Assembly (NCBI GenBank): GCA_036346225.1
Contig: JARFIW010001366.1
Location: forward strand, 372,001 to 436,000
From: Platerodrilus igneus
Taxonomy: Eukaryota; Arthropoda; Insecta; Coleoptera; Lycidae
DNA: 64,000 nt
Reading direction: 5' to 3'
The notes beneath the pieces are model-generated. The model saw only the letters and a program-made list of their open reading frames with translations, ran no database searches and was not told where the DNA came from. Shown here in pieces: positions 1 to 10,986 of this stretch. The position numbers and the translations under genes were made by a program. Every line of letters begins with the position of its first letter. Positions within the stretch are counted from its first letter, which is position 1.

Positions 1-826
1 TTAGTTTTTTTAATCTATCTTCTGTGCCAGCTTCTTATGTGAAAGCAATATGTGACACATTTAATACAAATTCAATACACATAACAATTATTAGTAAAAC
101 AACTCATTAATGAAATAGTGCTAAGTATGTAGGTCAAAATATTTATCGTAAGTTGTCTATTAATTGATACAATACTGTATATGTTATCATTTATATTTTA
201 TTTTGCCTAAAAGTTCATCTTCTGATCCACATTGCAATCATCAATGGCATCACTTGTTTACCGCTTGCTGGTCGTCAATTTAATTGCATGTTTCACGTCA
301 TCTTGGAAGTAATCTTTATACATCATAGTGTCTTACCATAGTTTTATGTAATTGATAAACTATTTTTCAGACACTGTATACGATATACTAATACATTACT
401 ATGCTTGCTGTTCGCATGTCATTTGCGGAGACTCTCCATTTTTAAACAGCCCATTGTCGCAATGTACCTCAACATTCTCTAGCTAACTGTTGTTACAGGA
501 TTTGCAATACTTGCAGATTTAGGCATCAAACATTGTTGATACTTACACAGTACAAGCACAGGTAAAGTTCTTATTTATTTCTGGTAGTAAATTATTTGTT
601 TTCTACCGTAATCGCATCAGGATCATTTTTCACTCCATCTATCGACAAAAAGTGCTGTAAATAGTTTGCATATTATTGAAGAATAAGAAGTGACACCTTG
701 TCACGTTAGACGGGAGATTCACCGCGTGCTATCTCAGACGCATCTTGATCAGATGATCAGCTAAACGTTCTATAAGCTGTTATCGCAACTATATCGGTCA
801 AGCTGAACCCCGATATTTGACTTCCC
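1..826. other. No recognisable gene
   Basis: AT-rich DNA with stops in all frames. I see no long reading frame, RNA gene or terminal repeat here. Confidence 0.5.
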
Positions 827-1240
827 AATGCTCTACTTGAAGGTACTGCATTGCCCAGGAAGCGAGCTTTTTTAACTGGACATTTTTTATTTTGTCGGAT
901 CCTTGCTATTCCAAGGTAAAGAACGTGCGTGACAAAACTCGCATATAGGGTCTACATATTACTTTTTATCCGAACGCAAAAACGTATCTAATCCACGTAG
1001 CCGCCGGTCAAATTTACCTCCTACATTTTATTTTACAATGCTGTACCAAAAGGTACTATATTGGCTAAGAAGCGAGTATTTTTTGCCTGGAAATTATGAA
1101 TTTTGCCGAACCCTTGCTGTTCCAAACAAAGTAGGGATCAATAATGTGCGTGACAACATCCGCACTCAGGACCTACATTTTACCTCTCGTCCAAAGAAGT
1201 GTGTATTTTTGTAAACAATGATCGCCTGGCGTTTTGCGAG
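827..1240. repeat. Two diverged tandem copies of a ~210-bp unit
   Basis: The stretch beginning AATGCTCTACTTGAAGGTACT near 827 recurs as AATGCTGTACCAAAAGGTACT near 1037. Both copies then share AAGCGAGC/T, CCTTGCT.TTCCAA, GTGCGTGACAA, CGCA and CCTACAT in the same order and spacing. No coding potential is evident. It is a degenerate tandem duplication of unknown origin. Confidence 0.6.
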
Positions 1241-1859
1241 CGGGAAAATTAAACAAGTCAAAAGGTTTAATCTTGTATTCATATCCATTCAAGACTAAGG
1301 GTAAACACATTCTTTTTACTGCTATCCTTAGGCTATAATTGTACAAGCCAATATTTCAATATTCGTTTCTTTAAGGATATAAGAACTGCATGATGTTTTG
1401 AACGGATTTTGATATAAAAACCTAAAGTTAATTGCGCCTTCTTTAACAAACTAAGCAATTGACCACGTATATTATAGCATGTAACAAAATAGCCGGCTAT
1501 TTCTATGTATATTCGGCAAGAAGATTTATGAAGCCGGTTAAAGAACCAGCTATTACGGCAAAACATAATATCAAATATTCTATCTAAACGCATTTTTCTC
1601 GAATTCTATATACCAAAAAATTATACATACACCTTCTTATTAAGCATTTTATTTAAAGCATGAGAATATTTGTTTTTGTTATTTTTATGTAGTTAATGAA
1701 ATTTATGAAGTCAATAGTTATCGTTGGCTTTTTTTATATCTTCAAAATATGTACTTTTATCAAGTTCATTACCTAGATCTTTAGTGTTTTATTATCTTAA
1801 AGTTTGTATTATAATAATAGACATATGAAAAAATGCAAAGTGCAAAATTGTTAGAATTT
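1241..1859. other. No recognisable gene
   Basis: AT-rich. The only open stretch, on the - strand at 1333-1593, is short and resembles no family I know. I do not call it a gene. Confidence 0.4.
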
Positions 1860-3264
1860 GGCTTATTATGATAAATGCGGCCTCTACTTCTCGAGTTCCA
1901 ATTTATGTTAATAGAATTATTGTTGATTGAAATATTCCGAATAGTAGTTTATTTAAAGGATACGATTTGTTTCTTTGTATTGATTTATTTATTATTGGTA
2001 TAACAAATATGATGCTAATTGATATAATAAGCCCTATTACTCCGCCTAATTTATTAGGAAATGAGCTTAGAATTGCATAAGCAAATAGAAAATATCATTT
2101 TGGTTTAATATGAAATGGTGCTATATTTGAATACGCGCTAACAAAATTATCTGAATCACTTAATATAAAGGTTTAATTAATGATATTAGCATAATTAATA
2201 GGAACATTATTATACTTCATATTGTGTTTTTAGTAGTGAAACAAGAATGAAATGGGATTTTATCTATGTTTCTATTAATTCCTAATGGATTGTTTGATCA
2301 TGTTTGATGAAGAAGTATTAAGCGAATAAATACTATAGCAGTGATTGAGAATGGTAAAATAAAATGTAATGAAAAAAATTGATTAAGGGTAGGATTTTCA
2401 AGGAGAAAACCTACTCATAATCATTGAACTATTGATGTGCCAAAAAATGAGATAGTTGAGACAAGATTTGTAATTACTGTAGCTTCTCAAAACGATATTT
2501 GCCTTTACGGTAATACGTATCTTAAGAATGCAGTTCCTATAGCAATTAAGTAATTATTACTCCAATGGTTCATGTTTGCTATAGTAAGATTCATAATAAA
2601 ATCCGCGTCCAATGTGAAGATAAAGACAAATGAAGAATATTGATGCACCATTGGCTTGAATGATTCGAAGTAGTCATCCATAGTTAACGTCTCGATAAAT
2701 GTAAGAAATCCTTTCAAATGCTATTTTTGTGTTTGGGCAAAAATGTATTCTTAAGAATAATCCTGTAATAATTTGTAGTAGTAAGCATAACCTTAATATA
2801 AATCCAAAGTTTCATCATAATGATCACGTATACACGAATAACTATTGTTCACAGGCCGTATACACATACGGTGTTTCTAAGTTCCCCACTTATAAACCAG
2901 AGTAGTAACTCCCGTCTGAAGTTGTATCTACTCATGTCGCTAACACAAGATTAAAATACCCTGAAATTTATAGCAAAATAGTTATTGTTTACTCTTTTAA
3001 ATATTTGAAGGTTATGTTGAATGTCTTATGAAATGATTCCACCACGAGTAGACTTATTAATCCGGTATACTAAATCCTGGTGTTATGAGGTGTATACATG
3101 AGCTTAACACCGTGATTTATTACTACCGTAGTTATAACTACGGTAGTTATCGTTCGTGTATACGTACTCATTGAGATATTAGACGGAGTAGGTAAATCAA
3201 TTAAAGCATAATTGATTAATTTTAAAATGGTGTTGTTTTTCATTATTTTCATGATTTTTGTCAT
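1860..3264 (-). pseudogene. cytb: Mitochondrial cytochrome b fragment (NUMT)
   Basis: In mitochondria this is the haem-bearing subunit of complex III. Here the N-terminal residues (ALIDLPTPSNIS) are read from 3264 down to about 3166. The frame is then cut by the inverted-repeat element at 2827-3164 and resumes with the WWNFGF segment near 2815. The ISYIYRDVNYGW region lies near 2680. The C-terminal part is frayed and ends near 1860 without a normal stop. Several frames are shifted and TGA codons abound. It is a dead copy, immediately beside nad6 as in mtDNA. Confidence 0.9.
2827..3164. mobile_element. Small inverted-repeat (MITE-like) element inside the cytb copy
   Basis: The left end CGTATACACGAA and the right end TTCGTGTATACG are inverse copies. 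The 338 bp between them interrupt cytb between its ISMS and WWNFG codons. The right end also holds a perfect 20-nt palindrome (3124-3143). There is no coding capacity. I cannot identify a clean target duplication, so the superfamily is open. A non-autonomous DNA transposon is the simplest reading. Confidence 0.72.
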
Positions 3265-3740
3265 AATGGCCCAAGTCTGTTTTTCTCATTATAACTCCTG
3301 CAATTAATGTGATTAAGAAGTATATTATTAACATAATTATTATTCTTCTTAAATAGTAATTGAAAAACTTTCTAACTGTTAAATTGAATGTAATGTTAAG
3401 AGTTTAGGAGTATTATTAGTAATAATTGTTAATAATATTATTAGGATAATGGAGGTTGAGATTATTGTTCACGAAAGCTTCAATTTTTTGTTAGATGAGA
3501 TTCTTGTTATGTATAAGAATAAAACTAATATACCTTCGATTGTAATTATGAAAACAATAAAATAGTATCAGAATTTTATGAGTGTTCTTCCTATTATTAT
3601 AAAAATTAGTAAAGTTTGTATTATTAAAATAAGTCCTATTGATAGACGGTGATTTGTAAATAAAAACATAGTAGAAATTATGAATAATGCATTAAATGTT
3701 AATGTGATTTCAAAGATAGTTTAAAAAAACATTAATTTTG
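3265..3740 (-). pseudogene. nad6: Mitochondrial nad6 copy (NUMT)
   Basis: Read with the invertebrate mitochondrial code, the - strand gives a Met/Leu/Ile-rich membrane protein. The segment FIVFMITIEGMLVLFLYM, typical of ND6 (a complex I membrane subunit), comes from about 3560-3500. The end overlaps the start of cytb, as in mtDNA. There are stops in the standard code and a frame break near 3370. Confidence 0.85.
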
Positions 3741-3767
3741 GATATTAAAGATAATTTGTTTCTCTGA
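3710..3767 (+). pseudogene. trnP: Mitochondrial tRNA-Pro copy (UGG) in the NUMT
   Basis: The acceptor strands TCAAAGA and TCTCTGA pair at six of seven positions. The anticodon stem TTAAT/ATTAA closes the loop TTTGGAT with anticodon TGG. The position next to nad6 and opposite trnT is the expected one. The cloverleaf is complete, but it is a mitochondrial-type tRNA stranded in the nucleus. Confidence 0.8.
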
Positions 3768-3768
3768 A

Positions 3769-3829
3769 GTTTTAAATAGGTTCTAAGTTTGATTTACAAA
3801 ATCAATATTTTTGTTTAAATTATTAAAAC
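3769..3829 (-). pseudogene. trnT: Mitochondrial tRNA-Thr copy (UGU) in the NUMT
   Basis: On the - strand the acceptor halves GTTTTAA and TTAAAAC pair perfectly. The anticodon stem TTGAT/ATCAA encloses the loop TTTGTAA with anticodon TGT. It lies back to back with trnP, one base apart, as in insect mtDNA. The fold is intact despite decay of the flanking genes. Confidence 0.85.
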
Positions 3830-3839
3830 AACGATAATT

Positions 3840-4112
3840 TTATCTTTTTATATTTGTTTATAGTCTTATATTATTGGTGCAATAAATTTTGCCTTAAAAT
3901 ATAAGCCTTTTATATTAATATTACTAAGATTGGGATTTATAATGTTATCTATTTTGTTTTTGATATTTCATGTGTTTAGTGTTAATTAAGATGAATATTA
4001 TTCAACATTAATTTTTATTTCAATAATAGTTTGCAACATATCTTTAAGTTTTCCTGGTTGGTTGTAATAGTTCGTTTTTATGGTAATGATTATTTTCAAG
4101 TTTTAAATATCT
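3840..4112 (+). pseudogene. nad4L: Mitochondrial nad4L copy (NUMT)
   Basis: With mitochondrial reading the + strand gives KPFMLMLLSLGFMMLS and ends YGNDYFQVLNIL. This is the typical C-terminus of ND4L, a small complex I membrane subunit. There is an in-frame stop in the middle. The gene overlaps the start of nad4, as normal in insects. Confidence 0.82.
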
Positions 4113-4423
4113 TATGATAAACTTTATTTTGTTCCTTGTTTTCATGATCCCCATGCGTTATAATTATTTATTTATTTTATTATCGTATTTTATTTTGATT
4201 CTGTTTTTGCATTAAATTTAAATAATTACTTTAGTTTTTATCATATTGGAATTGTTATAGGATATAGGATGTGATTATGTTTTGTGTTTTATGATTATTT
4301 TAATATTATGAATTTCATTGTGAATAATTTTGTCAACTGAATTAATTAAAAATAAATTTTGTCGATATTCAGAATTTTATTGTTTGTTAAGTTTGCAACA
4401 TATAATTTATTTGCGCTTTATTT
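4106..4423 (+). pseudogene. nad4: Mitochondrial nad4, N-terminal part (NUMT)
   Basis: Starts directly after nad4L. It encodes a hydrophobic N-terminal region with a recognisable LMLWISLWMI stretch near 4300. It is cut at 4423 by the solo LTR and continues at 6187. Together the two parts are about 1.36 kb, the usual nad4 length, so the insertion removed little or nothing. Confidence 0.75.
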
Positions 4424-6186
4424 TGTTACGTAATTCTTGGGCAACCACGTTGGGCGCCAATTTTATGATACGTTGTTCTTGTAGCCTTGCGTAACACAAA
4501 GAAATCACGGAATGACCGGGCTCAATCGGAGATTATGCGGGGTTGTAGGAAGCAAACTGACATATAATGTATACGGCGGTAAGGAGTTAGTGACAGTACC
4601 TGTAAGAAAAATAATTAAGCAAACCTGAAAAACAAAAGATTAAGCATAAATTATTCAGTACTTTGTAGTTGTAAGAAAACTGTTTAGGAAAAAAATATAT
4701 ATTATAATCACGATAAAAGCATTACAAAAAAAATTTTGATTACAAAGTGAGGTAATATTGGGGAGTAGCAGAAACGTTTCCTCACACACCAATTAAACAT
4801 AAATCAGACAAACTGTTAATGCAAGATAAAAAGATAAGACACCATTGATATGAGTAATCTAGTAGTATTATTTTTTTTTTCTTTTTTTTTTTAAAAAAAG
4901 CATGCAGTTCTATTGCAAAAAGGTCTCAGAACGACGAAGATATGGCAAAACAACGGTTAGATATTTAAAGTAATACTAAGTAGGAAATAGTTCAACTTAC
5001 AGAAAGTCCTTCAGTAACGCTTCCTTGTAATTGGAGTGGGGGCTTCACGATGTCCTACACTAACGAAGCACTGCACCCTTGACTGTGAGGGTGTGGATGG
5101 AATTGCTTACACTTTACAATAACTCACACCTACGCGTTTCACTGGTGTTAGCAGCAAACATCATCAGCGGATGGAACTATGTAGTATTGATAAATTCTTG
5201 TTAATTCTATTTCCTGAGACAATAGTTTCGAAATATTTTGTAACACAAATCGCAAAAATGGTAGTAAAAATTTAGAATTTAGAATCACGGGCTTTCAAGG
5301 CACGATGTAATGCCTGTCATTTGATAAGTTCTTGCATTAAACTAACAGTAACGCGAGGTGTTTTATTTGCTACATATGGTAACAAAGAAAAATCTAATGC
5401 TTTTGCATAACGAAATTGGCACAAGTAGTGATCTATTTTAGATTCTTTGGTAGTAGAAAATTGAGAACTACAGTATCAACTGTATTTACATGTGAATGAG
5501 ACACATATTTATAAGAAGCAACCTTTTTTTCATCTACTAAACCTGCTACAACTGTATCATCATTTTTAGAACCAAAACCCAAGCTTAAAACTGCATTTGT
5601 ATAATCCAAAGTATGCACTGCACTGATAAAGCAGGTAACGAAACGAGATCGCGCACACATTAATCCTAAAGAAAGAATCGGTCAAGTTTCACAAGTTCTA
5701 CAACGTTTTTCCCACAAGAAAAACAACTAAAAACACAATTAGTAAAAACGTGTAAACATTAATTAAGTCCGTCAAATGTTCCGTAACGCACGTTATTTCA
5801 AAAGAAAAACTCAACTAAGAAACACAATCGGTAACCGCACGTGTGGTTGTGTAAAACACGTTCGCATATAAAGCATCCTTCATTCAATGCAATCAGAACT
5901 ACACTCTGCAGTTAATCTACAACTCAAATTGTCAAAGCAAAAGAAGCTGTATTTTCAACGTAATTAACATCTATGAACAAAGAACAACTGCAAACTACGC
6001 TAATCTGTAGAATAGTTGTTACCATAACATCTGAGCGCCTCTTATCTCGGCCTCGATAAATAACATAAGGAACCAAAATTTATAAGACGAATATTTTAAT
6101 TATTTATTAATGTAAATCAACCGTTATACAACCAGCTATACAAAAAGATGTATTTAAAGTACGCTATACAGAAAGGGAGCGTAACA
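4424..6186 (-). mobile_element. Solo LTR (1.76 kb), same family as the cluster at 53.6-59.7 kb
   Basis: Bounded by TGTTACG and CGTAACA. On the - strand it matches the long LTRs at 53613-59279: shared blocks include AATTACGTTGAAAATAC, TTTGGATTAT.CAAAT and GTGTGTGAGGAAACGTTTC. Near its 3' end (4460-4441) lies TTGGCGCCCAACGTGG, which looks like a retroviral primer-binding site yet sits inside the repeat. Flanks are ATTT on the left and AATT on the right, possibly a 4-bp duplication with one change. Solo LTRs arise by recombination between the two LTRs of a full copy. It interrupts nad4. Short reading frames inside are not called. Confidence 0.8.
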
Positions 6187-7230
6187 AATTGTTTTTTGAG
6201 TTTAATATAATTCCAACTTTAATTTTAATTTTAGGATGAGGATGTCAGCCTGAACGTATTCAAGCAGGTATTTTTTTTATGTATATAATATTGGTTTCTT
6301 TGCCTTGTTGACTGTTTTATATATTTATTTTACGTTTTATTCTTTGAATTATAATAGCTTAGGCAATTTTAGTTCATATTTGGTTTATTTTTGAATTTAT
6401 ATAGTATGTTTTGTTAAATGCTTATGTTTCTAGCACATTAGCGGCTGCTAAAGGCGCATGTAGAAGCGCTTATTGCTGGGTCAATAATTTTGGCTGGAAT
6501 TATGTTAAAATTAGGTGACTATGGATTAATACGAAGGATAAATATATTTTTAAATATTAGATTGTTCGTTAATATTTATATTATTCTAATTAGTTTAATG
6601 GGAGGAACTTATATTGTTTTAATGTGATTGCGTCAAAGAGATATTAAATTTTTTAATTGCTTATTTTTCTGTATCACATATGTCTTTGGTTTAAGCAGGT
6701 ATTATGACAATAAATTTATACGGAACAGACGGTGCTTTAACAATAATAATTGCTCATGGTTTATTTACTTCATGTCTCTTTTGTCTGTCTAATATTTCTT
6801 ACAATCGAGTGGAGTAGACGTAATTTATTTTTAAATAAAGGTTTTATTAATTTATTTCCTAGATATCCATTGTTTTGATTTACGTTTTGTTGTTTTAATA
6901 TAGCAGCTATGCCGTCATTAAGTTTTTTAGAGGAGGTTTTATTAATTATAAGAATTATTTCGTGAAATTGTTTTTCTATTATATTTTTAATGATAATTTC
7001 TTTTTCAAGTTCTTATTTGTTATATTTGTATTCTTTTTCTCAACACGGTCAATATTATAGAGGACTTTATTCTCTTGGGATTATTAGTATTCGTGAATTT
7101 ATATTAATATTCTTAATTGCTGTTCCTTTAGTATTTATAGTATTAGTATATAACATATTTTTATATTTAAGTAGTTTAGGTAAAATGCGCATTTGTGGAA
7201 TCTGTGATACAAGTTATCTTAAATAATTTC
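6187..7230 (+). pseudogene. nad4: Mitochondrial nad4, C-terminal part (NUMT)
   Basis: Resumes the nad4 frame after the solo LTR. GWGCQPERIQAG (6236-6272) is the conserved ND4 signature, followed by the AHVEA-like and [13 protein letters not shown] segments (6450-6520). AAMPSLSFLEE lies near 6905, and a nearly open end runs SQHGQYYRGLYS...IREFILIFL (6990-7170). ND4 is a proton-pumping complex I subunit. Several frameshifts and TGA codons make this copy dead. Confidence 0.92.
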
Positions 7231-7282
7231 AATTTGTTTTATTTACGTTTTTTTTTGAATTAATTGAAGATATAATATTTTT

Positions 7283-7343
7283 ATTTAAAATTTGGTTTAA
7301 AATATTTGATTGTGTGTATATATTAGAATATGAAATTTTAAAT
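7283..7343 (+). pseudogene. trnH: Probable mitochondrial tRNA-His copy (GUG)
   Basis: The 5' ATTTAAA can pair with the 3' TTTAAAT. GTG falls in the expected anticodon region (7312-7316), and trnH belongs between nad4 and nad5. The anticodon stem is imperfect, so this is a weaker call than trnP and trnT. Confidence 0.5.
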
Positions 7344-8003
7344 ATTAATTCTAATATATAATTTTTTTGGTTTTTTTTGGATTGGATTAGGTTGTTATTT
7401 ATGAGCTTTGTGTTATTTATTTCTTTTATATAAGTTTTTTACAGTAATAGATATATAGTTAATAATTTGTGTATTAATCGTTTTGTTTTGTTAGTTTTTT
7501 TGTTTGATATTTCAATAATCTTTGTGATTATTAGTATTAATTTGATTAGAACTTTACTTGACTGAGACGAGTTAGCATTAGTTTCTTATTGTTTAGTAAT
7601 TTATTATCAGAATTTAAAATCTTACAAGTCTGGAATGATTACTGCTTTAAGAAATCGCATTGGAGATGTAATATTGTTAATTTCTATTGCTTGAATAATG
7701 AACTTTGAATGATGAAATTTTATGTTTATTTAGATTTGGAAGATAGCTTATATTCTCAGTTAGTAATGTTTTTAGTTTTTTTGGCAGCTCTAACAAAGAG
7801 AGCTCAAATGTCTTTCTCTGCATGACCACCAGCGGCAATGGCAACTCCAACTCCCGTTTCTACATTGGTGCATTTTTCTACTTTAGTGACACCTGGAGTT
7901 TATTTATTGATCCGATTTAATAATTTATTAGGTAATAATTTGTTAACAATATTATCTATTTCAAGATTAACTATGCTTATATCTGGATTGATTACCAATT
8001 TAG
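7344..8003 (+). pseudogene. nad5: Mitochondrial nad5, N-terminal half (NUMT)
   Basis: The core reads DE/LALVSYCLVIYYQN near 7565-7620 and [20 protein letters not shown] near 7806-7860. The latter is the best-conserved ND5 segment (antiporter-like subunit of complex I). TGA must be read as Trp. The copy stops in the middle of the protein at about 8003, where a LINE tail begins. Confidence 0.92.
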
Positions 8004-8385
8004 AATTATCATCATCTTTAGGTCTTCAGTCCTGAAACTGGTTAGACGCGTACCTTCATTGTTTCCTATTCTGAGCTAACCTAAACATTTCCCTGATTCT
8101 TCTAGAGTCTGCATATTTCACTATCTGCATGTATTAGTCTGATCTAGATCTACCTCTACCTCTTTTTTTATCTGTGCTTGTAATATATCCCGCACTATTC
8201 CCCAAAAATGCCTTCGAACGGACCCTGTTCTTCCATTTCTCCTATATTTTTTGTTTTCTACGGATATTTTTATTTTTCTTCTACTTCTATAACTTCTTTG
8301 TTATTAACTTTGTCTGTCCATGCTATCATCCTCATACATCTGAGGCACAACATTCCAAAAGATTTCTACCGTTGTTCTGTTTTTT
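8004..8385 (-). mobile_element. 3' end of a non-LTR retrotransposon (RTE-like LINE), copy 1
   Basis: On the - strand the sequence translates, through stops and shifts, to a C-terminal tail with WTDKVNNKEV, KKRGRGRSR, EMFRLAQNRK and YASNQFQD. This order is typical of the C-terminus of insect RTE-type endonuclease/reverse transcriptases. An ATG/ATC-rich tail follows at the 3' end (plus-strand 8004-8015). It is truncated at the 5' end, as usual for LINEs, and abuts the end of the NUMT. The same sequence recurs at 18620-18995. Confidence 0.72.
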
Positions 8386-8541
8386 TCTCTACTGCTCAAT
8401 TTCATAAACATACTGTGCTGTGCTCCACACGTGCTTTCAACAATTTTCTCTTTGTTTATATGTTTGTTGTCTTCGAATATAGCAGGTGTTCTTTCTTGTT
8501 ATATGCAGTTCGATTTTTCTTCTACTGTTTACAAATATATA

Positions 8542-8631
8542 CCTTATTTTCACGATATTCATGGTATTTGAAAGGGGTTAAGCAGCCTTATTTCCACGAT
8601 ATTCATGGTATTTGAAGGGGGTTAAGCAGCC
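8542..8631. repeat. Tandem duplication, 2 x ~45 bp
   Basis: CCTTATTTTCACGATATTC...GGGGTTAAGCAG is followed at once by a near-identical copy. The function is unknown. Confidence 0.85.
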
Positions 8632-9345
8632 TGCGACTAAAAGATCCCTCAACACTTGAATTTTTGCGGAATTAATAGTTTTCCAATATATCCTTTCGCA
8701 CAATCAACATTAGTTGAAAATATTTCAAAACCAACACCTGCAAATGTTTATAATAATCATCAGATTTAAGTGCACTTATTTTTTCGTCATTAGGTTTTCC
8801 GTCTTGAAACTGGTTGAACGCGTACCTTCACTTATGTCTATTCTAAGCTAGCCTAAGCAGTTCCCTGAAATTCCCACAGCATAGATACAGCTCAGTTCCC
8901 CTGCTGTTGTTGCCTAATTATATGCTTTGCAGAATTAATAGTTTTACAGCAAATACTTTCGCACAATTAACATTCGTATTATAGTTATAATTAAAATAGA
9001 CAAGGTTAATACCTATGTAATAAAATATTTGATTGTCGATTCCGTTGATATTTAGGTTTTTGTATGATTGAACTAATCGATAATTATTTGATTTCAAGGC
9101 CAATTCATATTTCTAACCAGTTTTGGTTGATAATTAAAATTATTGATCTTATAATTAGCGTCCATATAGGAATGTGATTTTAAATAATTTTTAATTAAAT
9201 AGAAAATATCTTTATTATTTAAGGTATGAGTCTAAAAGTTTATTTTAGATTACCTTTTTGATTGGATTTTATGCTTTATTACATGATGTATAAAAATTTT
9301 TGAAATTATTGACATCAAGCAGACTACACGATTAACATTTGAAAA
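8632..9345. other. Gene-free stretch with dispersed repeats
   Basis: A ~50-bp motif (GAATTAATAGTTTT...TTTCGCACAATCAACATT) occurs at about 8668 and again, diverged, at about 8928. The LINE tail described next lies between them. I see no gene. Confidence 0.5.
8786..8885 (-). mobile_element. LINE 3' end, copy 2 (short)
   Basis: Matches only the last ~90 bp of the LINE at 8004-8385 (CTTGAAACTGGTTGAACGCG, then ..AAGCTAGCCTAAGCAGTTCCC). It is a severely 5'-truncated insertion of the same family. Confidence 0.6.
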
Positions 9346-9627
9346 GTGAATGCAGTTTTAATCGATTGTAATATTGCAAGTGGATCCTATTTAAATAGTA
9401 AACCAGCCCATGTAATACATGAATCTTTTCCTCAAATATCTGCAGGTTTTAAAATTATCGAGTGCCCATCTACGGTTATATATCTACCAATCAGGTAACG
9501 TAAAATAAATAAAATAATAGTTAAAGAGTTACATCAAGATGGAAATTTAGTGAATTTCAGAGGAGAACTGCTAACTGTAAGGTTGCATTTAAAAAAAATT
9601 TGCAATAGCAATGGATATTAAGTATAA
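9346..9627 (+). pseudogene. Virion-protein-like remnant, C-terminal part
   Basis: An open stretch from 9346 gives IASGSYLNSKPAHVIHESFP and then FKIIECPSTVIYLPI, stopping at 9496-9498. After a frameshift the next frame gives NFRGELLTVRLHLKK, ending near 9627. This pattern resembles the C-terminus of a structural-type protein found beside protein-primed DNA polymerases in arthropod Polinton/adintovirus-like elements (from memory of the family, not a search). It heads a run of + strand ORFs ending in the capsid-like gene. The 5' part is lost. Confidence 0.5.
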
Positions 9628-9763
9628 TGTACGCAACATGTCAAGAATTGCTATAAATGCTGGAAATTTCAAAACAATCGACACTCGTTTTATTGTTTCC
9701 AGACCGCTAACAATACAAAACCGGCAGTTTCTACAATCGTTAGGACTGCATTTATGTAATTAA
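9611..9763 (+). CDS. Small conserved-looking ORF, 50 aa
   Basis: ATG at 9611, TAA at 9761-9763. The basic product begins MDIKYNVRNMSR and has IDTRFIVSRPLT near the middle. It lies 8 bp before the start of the capsid-like gene in the same orientation and overlaps the tail of the preceding remnant, as expected for a compact viral transcription unit. The function is not known. I infer that it is a small virion or assembly protein from position only. Confidence 0.45.
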   Translation: MDIKYNVRNMSRIAINAGNFKTIDTRFIVSRPLTIQNRQFLQSLGLHLCN

Positions 9764-9771
9764 AAAGTAAA

Positions 9772-10986
9772 ATGAATAGTGAAGTACTGAACGTGCGTGA
9801 AAAAGTTTACTTCGACAATGCAATTGTTAATAATGAAAAATATACTCATCAATCTTATGCTAACACATCTTTAAACAATAATGATGAAATTCGAATCCCT
9901 ATACAACAACAAGATGTATACACCTTACCATCGGAGAGCATACTGTACATAGAAGGCAAATTAATTAAAACAGATGGAACACCGTTTCAGACAGCAAAGT
10001 TTGTAAATAATGGGGTTTTGCTGCTTTTTGATGAAATTAGATATGAGATTGGTGGTGTCATTGTAGATCGTGTTCGGAATCCTGGATTAACGTCTATAAT
10101 GAAGGGATATGTTTCATATAATAGCAATCAAAGTAAACATTTATAAAACGCTGGGTGGTCTCCTATGGATGACTCGCCAATAGTTGATGCTAATGGGAGT
10201 TTTAACGTTGCAATAAACCTTTCAATGGTTCTCGGATTATGCGAAGATTTAAAAAAAATTATTTTAAACCTCCGCCATGAGTTAGTTTTACTACTTTCTA
10301 GTTTTGATATTAATGCTATAATTAATCCTACACCCGATGAGGAAATAAAAGTTGTTTTGAACAAAGTTTTATGGAAAATGCCTCATGTAGCTGTTGATGA
10401 TACTCAACGAATTAATTTAATAGAATGCGTTGCACAAAATCAGGATTTGCATATTCCGTTTAGAGGATGGGAGTTGCATGGATATCAACTTCTACAAGAA
10501 ACGCAACGTCGTACATGGAACATTAAAACAACAACACAATTAGAAAAACCAAGATTCGTGATTGTTGGTTTCCAAACCAACCAAAAAAATAGATACATGA
10601 GCAACTACAGTCGTTTTGATCATTGCTATTTAACCAACATAAAACTCTATTTAAATTCAGAAATTTTCCCGTTCGATAATTTAAATTTGAAGTTCGAGAA
10701 TAAACAGACTGCGTTGTTATATGAGATGTATGTCCAGTTTCAGCAATCATACTACGAAAAGCAAAATGAGCCACTTTTTAATCCTGAAGATTTACGAAGT
10801 ATTGCACCGTTAGTAGTCATAGATTGTTCTAGACAAAACAAAACGTTAAAATCTGGTACTGTCGATATTAGATTAGAATTTGAAACTAGCAGAAACGTTT
10901 TGCCAAATACATCTTGTCATTGCCTTATACTTCATGATAAGATAGTCAAATACAATCCACTCTCAAACAGCATAAGAATATTATAA
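9772..10986 (+). pseudogene. Capsid-like protein of a Polinton/adintovirus-like element (one in-frame stop)
   Basis: About 404 codons in one frame, interrupted by a single TAA at 10144-10146. The N-terminal ~124 residues include DEIRIPIQQQDVYTLP and FDEIRYEIGGV. The C-terminal ~273 residues include PFRGWELHGYQLL and end near VPNTSCHCLILHD-type sequence. The beta-rich, charge-poor make-up, the length and the placement opposite a protein-primed polymerase fit a double-jelly-roll major capsid protein. I have not been able to test the fold. The gene converges on the polymerase at 11431. Apart from the one stop the frame is clean, so it is young or the stop is an error. Confidence 0.6.

Larger units (their letters stand above)
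1860..8003. other. Nuclear copy of mitochondrial DNA (NUMT), ~4.4 kb once later insertions are discounted
   Basis: The order is cytb(-), nad6(-), trnP(+), trnT(-), nad4L(+), nad4(+), trnH(+), nad5(+). This is the ancestral pancrustacean mitochondrial block read from its other strand. Reading frames make sense only with TGA as Trp and ATA as Met, and they carry stops and frameshifts, so the copy is not functional in the nucleus. Two later insertions interrupt it: a 338-bp inverted-repeat element in cytb and a solo LTR in nad4. Both ends are partial genes, so the insert came from one continuous piece of mtDNA. Confidence 0.93.

Noticed and set aside
1333..1593. 86-codon - strand ORF near the window start
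   Set aside because: Basic and AT-codon driven, no domain, no supporting context.
8174..8615. Phe/Tyr-rich + strand frames (77 and 135 codons)
   Set aside because: Antisense of a degenerate LINE 3' end; the coding similarity is on the - strand.
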